From NCBI GenBank assembly GCA_934725785.1, contig CAKVCS010000069.1, positions 1 to 5,926 of the forward strand: a stretch of 5,926 nucleotides of DNA, written 5' to 3'. The notes beneath the pieces were generated by a model that saw only the letters and a list, made by a program, of their open reading frames with translations, was not told the DNA's origin and searched no databases. The position numbers were made by a program, and so were the translations under genes. This stretch comes from an uncultured Bacteroidales bacterium (GTDB lineage Bacteria > Bacteroidota > Bacteroidia > Bacteroidales > Marinilabiliaceae). This document shows, piece by piece, positions 5,512 to 5,926 of this stretch (within the stretch, counting starts at the first letter, position 1; each line of letters starts with the position of its first letter).

Positions 5512-5926
5512 ATGAAAAAGCTGTTTTACTTCGCGGCCCTTCTGGCCGCATCTTTTGTTCTCTGCTCGTGTATTCTTGAGAAACGCCACACGTCCGATGG
5601 CGACCTTCGTGAAGGCATAGTCTCCGTAGCCTTCCCCATTTCACAATTCCATGAGCTTGAGGCGTCTGGCGCCGTAGACATATATTATTCGCAAGCGCCT
5701 TCCGACAGCCTCCGGATTGAGGGACCAGCCTCGGTGGTCGATAATGTGCAGGTGTCGCAGGATGGCGGCCGCCTCTTTGTTAAGACTAAAGGCGACAAGC
5801 GCGGCAACATCATTAATCCCACCGCAGAATCCAAGACCATTGTCCGCGTTTCGTCGGATTCTCTCACGTTCATGAGGTTGAGCGGGGCCATAGGTCTGAA
5901 TATGAAAGACACTGTCAGTGTCGGAG
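5512..5926 (+). CDS. DUF2807 (GIN domain) lipoprotein, 3' end missing
   Basis: The open frame starts at ATG 5512 and runs off the right edge, so 138 residues are visible. A lipoprotein signal is clear: Lys2-Lys3, the hydrophobic core LFYFAALLAASFVL, then LCSC with Cys20 as the probable lipidated residue. The following region matches the start of the DUF2807 head domain: ISQFHELEASGAVDIYYSQ (about 44-62), LRIEG, a DGGRLFVKTK strand and SSDSLTFMRLSGAIGLNM. This fold is a right-handed beta-helix-like repeat domain common in Bacteroidota envelope proteins; its function is not established. No acidic surface-export signal follows Cys20, which fits a periplasm-facing lipoprotein. It has no recognisable promoter in the 55 bp before it and is probably cotranscribed with the ABC ATPase. 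Confidence 0.85.
   Translation, partial: MKKLFYFAALLAASFVLCSCILEKRHTSDGDLREGIVSVAFPISQFHELEASGAVDIYYSQAPSDSLRIEGPASVVDNVQVSQDGGRLFVKTKGDKRGNIINPTAESKTIVRVSSDSLTFMRLSGAIGLNMKDTVSVG

Noticed and set aside
1..5926. Mobile element, CRISPR array, tRNA or rRNA
   Set aside because: No transposase motifs, terminal repeats, regularly spaced repeats or recognisable RNA gene sequences were seen on either strand by eye.

Overview
The window looks like chromosomal DNA of a moderately GC-rich member of the Bacteroidales (Bacteroidota). This rests on promoters of the Bacteroides type (a TTTG box about 20 bp upstream of TAnnTTTG), the lack of Shine-Dalgarno sequences before the starts, a membrane-anchored LytTR regulator, and a DUF2807 (GIN domain) lipoprotein. 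A Muribaculaceae- or Alistipes-like genome would fit, but the sequence alone does not settle the family.

All genes are on the + strand, in three groups. (1) Positions 3-1202 hold the 3' nine-tenths of a MATE-family multidrug/cation antiporter whose start lies off the left edge. (2) Positions 1232-4567 form a compact transcription unit. A promoter sits almost on top of the start codon of a four-helix membrane protein with a C-terminal LytTR DNA-binding domain. Next come a substrate-binding lipoprotein, an ATPase and a permease of the zinc/manganese (ZnuABC/TroABC) importer family, and then a clear intrinsic terminator. The regulator overlaps znuA by 29 bp, znuA overlaps znuC by 8 bp, and znuC and znuB are 13 bp apart, so the four genes are probably transcribed and translationally coupled as one operon. 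(3) From 4580 a perfect Bacteroides-type promoter, followed by an inverted repeat at the predicted transcription start, leads into a GldA/YtrB-like ABC ATPase with a TTG start. After 55 bp comes the beginning of a DUF2807 lipoprotein, cut by the right edge.

Functionally, group 2 is a high-affinity metal uptake system: the lipoprotein captures Zn2+ (or Mn2+) in the periplasm, and the permease and ATPase drive it into the cytoplasm. The unusual part is that a membrane-bound LytTR protein is built into the front of the operon, which suggests metal- or envelope-linked feedback control. Group 3 looks like part of an envelope-stress or export cassette whose permease is not in the window. I found no mobile element, CRISPR array, tRNA or rRNA. 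Most of the content belongs to known families; the points worth a second look are the regulatory arrangements.
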